The position numbers were made by a program, and so were the translations under genes. A model generated the notes under the pieces. The model searched no databases. It was given only the letters and a program-made list of their open reading frames with translations, and was not told the origin of the DNA. A DNA stretch of 64,000 nt from Vitellaria paradoxa (taxonomy: Eukaryota; Streptophyta; Magnoliopsida; Ericales; Sapotaceae): positions 46,327,812-46,391,811 of the forward strand of contig CM034239.1 in assembly GCA_019916065.1 (NCBI GenBank), in the 5' to 3' direction. This document shows positions 61,913-64,000 of this stretch, piece after piece. Position 1 is the stretch's first letter; each line of letters starts with the position of its first letter.

Positions 61913-62974
61913 CTGCACCCCCCGGGGGGGGGAGGTTAGACTACTCTACATGGTAAATTTCTCTAATAAATAGAAGACAAGACAAAGAGAGATTAAATGG
62001 TGAAATACCTGTAGGGAATATTTCAGTGCCTCGGCCATCGGCATCAAAAAACATTGGAAAGCCATCCTCCAAACCATACACAAGGACTCGATTTGGGAAC
62101 TTAGAAACCGTTATCTCCACCTAAAAACATCACCGGTCATAGCAAAGATTTGACATTGTATCAGTACATTACAAACTTCTAATCAACACATCAAAATATC
62201 ATTAATATACTGAAATCAAACCCACAAACATGAAGTTATAAGATAGAGATAGGCAATCATTCTCCTTCCTACAACTAACCAAACCTGACCAAATGAAGCT
62301 TTGTCAATGTATTTTAAAACGGATAAACTACACATAAATAAAATAAAAAAAAAAAAGAAAAAAAATCATTAGTATAAAAATTCGATCGAAGCATACTGCT
62401 CGTCCAGTATCAAGAGGACAACTAATACATGTTCACAAACTGATATCCGGACCCAATTGTGACTTTGGGGGCTACTATGAGCCAAGAAGTGGGGTCCCAA
62501 CCCAAGTAACTAAGTGACTCAAAATTAAAAGACAAACACCAGAACAAGTGTTTATCACCAAAATAGGAATCAGTCAAAAAAAAATTCTACATATTCATTT
62601 TTGCACAGCACAGGAGTCCCAAATTTAGGGCATGCTCACCAAATATGACCACTCCTCAACCATATTCAAAGTAAATTGAAGAAAAAAAAGGGGGGCATTG
62701 TCATCAACGTGGTTCCATATTCCATTTCCAGAAGTAGGAAAAGCAAGAAAGTAGTTATTTTGATTGGAAAAAGATGAATCGTATAAACCAAATTGAATAG
62801 AGATTGAAAGGAGAGAGTGCGGAGAGATTGATTGATTGCCTTTAGGGGAAGTAAGGCGTCGATATCGGCATCGGAGGCATTGGGGAAGCGTTCTTTGATT
62901 GTTCTTTTCAGCTTCTTACGGTCTGCACCCGACAATCGTTGCTGTGTCTTTGCTTCCACCGGCTTCTTGAACAT
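47767..62974 (-). CDS. EIF2D: Eukaryotic translation initiation factor 2D (eIF2D/ligatin), 8 exons
   Basis: Exons at 62840-62974, 62009-62120, 61434-61624, 61236-61330, 60713-61135, 56737-56845, 50431-51076 and 47767-47888 join in frame (1,833 bp, 610 aa). Start [20 protein letters not shown]. Domains in order: N-terminal DUF1947-like part and PUA domain (about 1-175, with [13 protein letters not shown] and [19 protein letters not shown]), an acidic Ser/Asp-rich linker (180-300), a winged helix (310-375, from [18 protein letters not shown]), SWIB/MDM2 (about 408-490) and SUI1 (about 515-605, ending [15 protein letters not shown]). eIF2D binds 40S subunits and acts in non-canonical initiation, reinitiation and post-termination recycling, like MCT-1/DENR. 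Length and domain order fit a complete plant eIF2D. Intron 1 seems to be GC-AG. Introns 5-7 hold LINE, SINE and duplicated DNA. Confidence 0.92.
48163..48355 (-). mobile_element. tRNA-derived SINE with 17-bp target duplication
   Basis: On the minus strand: A box GTTAGCTCAGTGGAGCAGGG, B box GGGTTCGAATCTC, a GC-rich body with GGTTCACCGGCGAGAGG and an A-run tail. The exact 17-bp direct repeat AACATTAGAAGAAAGTT flanks it at 48146-48162 and 48356-48372. The head resembles a tRNA but no mature tRNA can fold from it. In intron 7 of eIF2D, sense orientation. Confidence 0.92.
48255..50446. repeat. 1,096-bp direct tandem duplication in eIF2D intron 7
   Basis: Copy 1 is 48255-49350 and copy 2 is 49351-50446. 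All landmarks keep the same 1,096-bp offset, including A-run and TA microsatellite lengths. The only difference I see is A at 48272 against C at 49368. The junction shares CCAC with both outer borders (48251-48254, 49347-49350, 50443-50446). Copy 2 ends inside eIF2D exon 7, so the last 16 bases of that exon and its GTATTG donor are repeated at 49335-49350 within the intron. Confidence 0.95.
49351..49451 (-). mobile_element. Partial SINE copy created by the tandem duplication
   Basis: The promoter-bearing 5' half of the SINE at 48163-48355, with A and B boxes, was copied with the 1,096-bp block. The tail half is missing. The right-hand flank AACATTAGAAGAAAGTT follows at 49452-49468. It did not arise by retrotransposition. 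Confidence 0.9.
51765..52190 (-). mobile_element. Highly degenerate RTE LINE 3' fragment
   Basis: On the minus strand scattered matches such as [12 protein letters not shown] and IRSATLY correspond to the post-RT region of RTE elements ([15 protein letters not shown] and VRPALLYG in the element next to it). Many stops are present. Older than the element at 52545-55173. Confidence 0.5.
52545..55173 (-). mobile_element. RTE-clade LINE, 5'-truncated, with endonuclease and reverse transcriptase
   Basis: Sense orientation in eIF2D intron 6. The endonuclease part (54742-55173) shows [17 protein letters not shown] and DFFLTR but lacks the N-terminal catalytic region. The RT part (down to about 52618) shows [45 protein letters not shown] and the catalytic FADD, then the RTE-type C-terminal part. 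One reading frame runs through both but is broken by in-frame stops at 54742-54744, 54658-54660, 52798-52800 and 52687-52689. The 3' end is not a poly-A but seven pentamers, AAACC and AAGCC on the plus strand (52545-52579), as usual for RTE. No target duplication was found. Not able to move by itself. Confidence 0.9.
55858..55889. repeat. (TC)n microsatellite
   Basis: A TC run of about 32 bp followed directly by ACACACGCACG-type sequence, in eIF2D intron 6. Confidence 0.9.
59306..59800 (+). mobile_element. L1-type LINE reverse transcriptase fragment, duplicated (282-bp period)
   Basis: On the plus strand a frame reads [20 protein letters not shown], a stop, then [20 protein letters not shown], the region around the catalytic FADD of plant L1 elements. 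A second, diverged copy of the unit begins 282 bp later (AATT(C/T)TGGCTCCA(A/T)AGAAATCCC-like start at 59306 and 59588) but lacks the FADD part. Antisense in eIF2D intron 5. Confidence 0.75.
60001..60299. repeat. 154-bp direct tandem duplication
   Basis: Copies 60001-60154 and 60155-60299 start AATCAGTTTCA(C/A)GTTTTAGC and end GGTGAAACT. Only a handful of differences are seen. In eIF2D intron 5. Confidence 0.92.
61882..61929. repeat. Long T-run followed by C/G-runs
   Basis: A T-run of about 31 is followed by CTGCACCCCCC and a G-run of about 9. Possibly the tail end of a degraded retroelement, in eIF2D intron 2. Confidence 0.7.
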
Positions 62975-64000
62975 CTCTACTAATCTAAAATTTGATCGTC
63001 TGCCACTCGCGCACTCTCTATCTCTCGCTCAGCGAGCGGCCAGGGAAATGGAAACTTCCGGAATCGAAAGAGGCGGTGGAGACTGGCAAGTACCCCGTTG
63101 GATATATGTGCGTTAGGCTGCGTTTTGCTTGAAAAAAAAATAATAAATACATAAAATAAAATTTAACTTTTTTTAATCTTTTTGAGGTCTTTGTATGATT
63201 TTTTTTATCAAAATTTAATTTATATACTAAAACACAATCTGTTAATGTGACATTTATGTACTTGTCAATGAAAGACAAAGAGAGGGCTGTGAGAGAGAAA
63301 GGGTTGGGGCGTTGGATTTGCATGGGAGTGAAACTAGTATTTTTACAAACTACAACTTTTACACGTGCTCATCATATTTGTAAAAAAATTAAAAAATTTA
63401 TGTTCATGAGAAGTCAAAAAAAACTTTTTTTTTTATTTTTTTTTCTAAATCAGTAGTTTGTATTTAAATGGAAATAAATTTTTTGAATAATCCACCTAGA
63501 AGTTATAAAACTTTTAAAAAAATTAGTAAAAAAGATATATAAGGTGAAAAAAAACTTAAAAAAAAAAAGTAAGAACCAAATTTTACTGTGCATTGTTTTC
63601 TAATTTTATTATGTTTATTTCTAAATAAAAAAATAAGTCTAAATTTAAGAATAGTCCGATTTTTAGATTGTTTTTTATTTAATGTAAAATAAAAAACCCA
63701 CTTTCCAGGGAAATAAAAGTTACTTCTCCATTCGAACGTAAATTCTTTGATTTTTATTTTTTTTAATACAAATAACATACTTACAAAGTTTTTATTAAAA
63801 AAATTAAATTTTATTGGAAAAAACATATAAAATGAAAAAAAAATCTTATTACCAAAAAAACTAAGTATAGTTAGATGGACATCCCACAGTAATATCTTTT
63901 TTTTTTTTTTAACTCTTCAGCTAAGAAAAAGTTGCATTTAAACTCATTACCTATAAATTTATACTACTTTATTCTTTTCACTGGTCAATTATTGAAAATA
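62975..64000. other. 5' flank of eIF2D
   Basis: The first 100 bp upstream of the ATG are GC-richer and probably hold the 5' UTR and proximal promoter. No clear TATA box is visible. The rest is AT-rich without recognisable genes or elements. Confidence 0.5.

Overview
The window looks like nuclear DNA of a eudicot plant. It is very AT-rich, its genes are split by introns of up to about 5.7 kb, and the introns and spacers are full of plant-type SINEs, LINE fragments, MITEs and a short LTR element. No prokaryotic, organellar or viral region is apparent. The species cannot be fixed from the sequence.

Five genes can be supported. Four are on the minus strand. They are a membrane RING-H2 ubiquitin ligase of the ATL type (638-2785, 3 exons, 226 aa), a DUF2062 membrane protein (14491-20270, 5 exons, 187 aa), a GDPD4-type glycerophosphodiester phosphodiesterase-like protein (22082-37637, 9 exons, 331 aa) and a full-length eIF2D/ligatin (47767-62974, 8 exons, 610 aa). 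On the plus strand, between GDPD4 and eIF2D, lies an intronless carboxylesterase of the GID1/CXE family (41836-42837, 333 aa). I rebuilt exons by hand from reading frame, splice sites and family knowledge. All junctions keep frame, but UTRs and transcription starts are not determined. GDPD4 and eIF2D genes are also neighbours in Arabidopsis (At1g71340 and At1g71350, from memory), which suggests old microsynteny later stretched by transposons and interrupted by the carboxylesterase.

Layout: 0.6-2.8 kb RING-H2 gene; 2.8-14.5 kb gene-free, with MITEs, a SINE, tandem repeats and a purine-rich minisatellite; 14.5-20.3 kb DUF2062 gene with a SINE and an L1 fragment in its introns; 22-37.6 kb GDPD4 gene with an RTE fragment, an Au-like SINE and a short LTR retrotransposon in its introns; 38.8-41.1 kb a 2.0-kb Mutator-like foldback element; 41.8-42.8 kb carboxylesterase; 43-47.7 kb a Harbinger-like element, AT-rich DNA and tandem duplications; 47.8-63 kb eIF2D, whose introns hold a SINE, a nearly perfect 1,096-bp tandem duplication, an RTE LINE with a nearly whole reverse transcriptase, and L1 RT fragments.

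The genes do not form a pathway: they cover ubiquitination, membrane biology, lipid-phosphodiester metabolism, small-molecule esterase activity and translation. I found no convincing new multi-gene system. The most noteworthy signals are structural: the very recent duplication that copied the end of an eIF2D exon, a GC-AG intron, unusual catalytic positions in the GDPD protein, a foldback element that split one copy of a tandem repeat, and an unusual number of short direct duplications.
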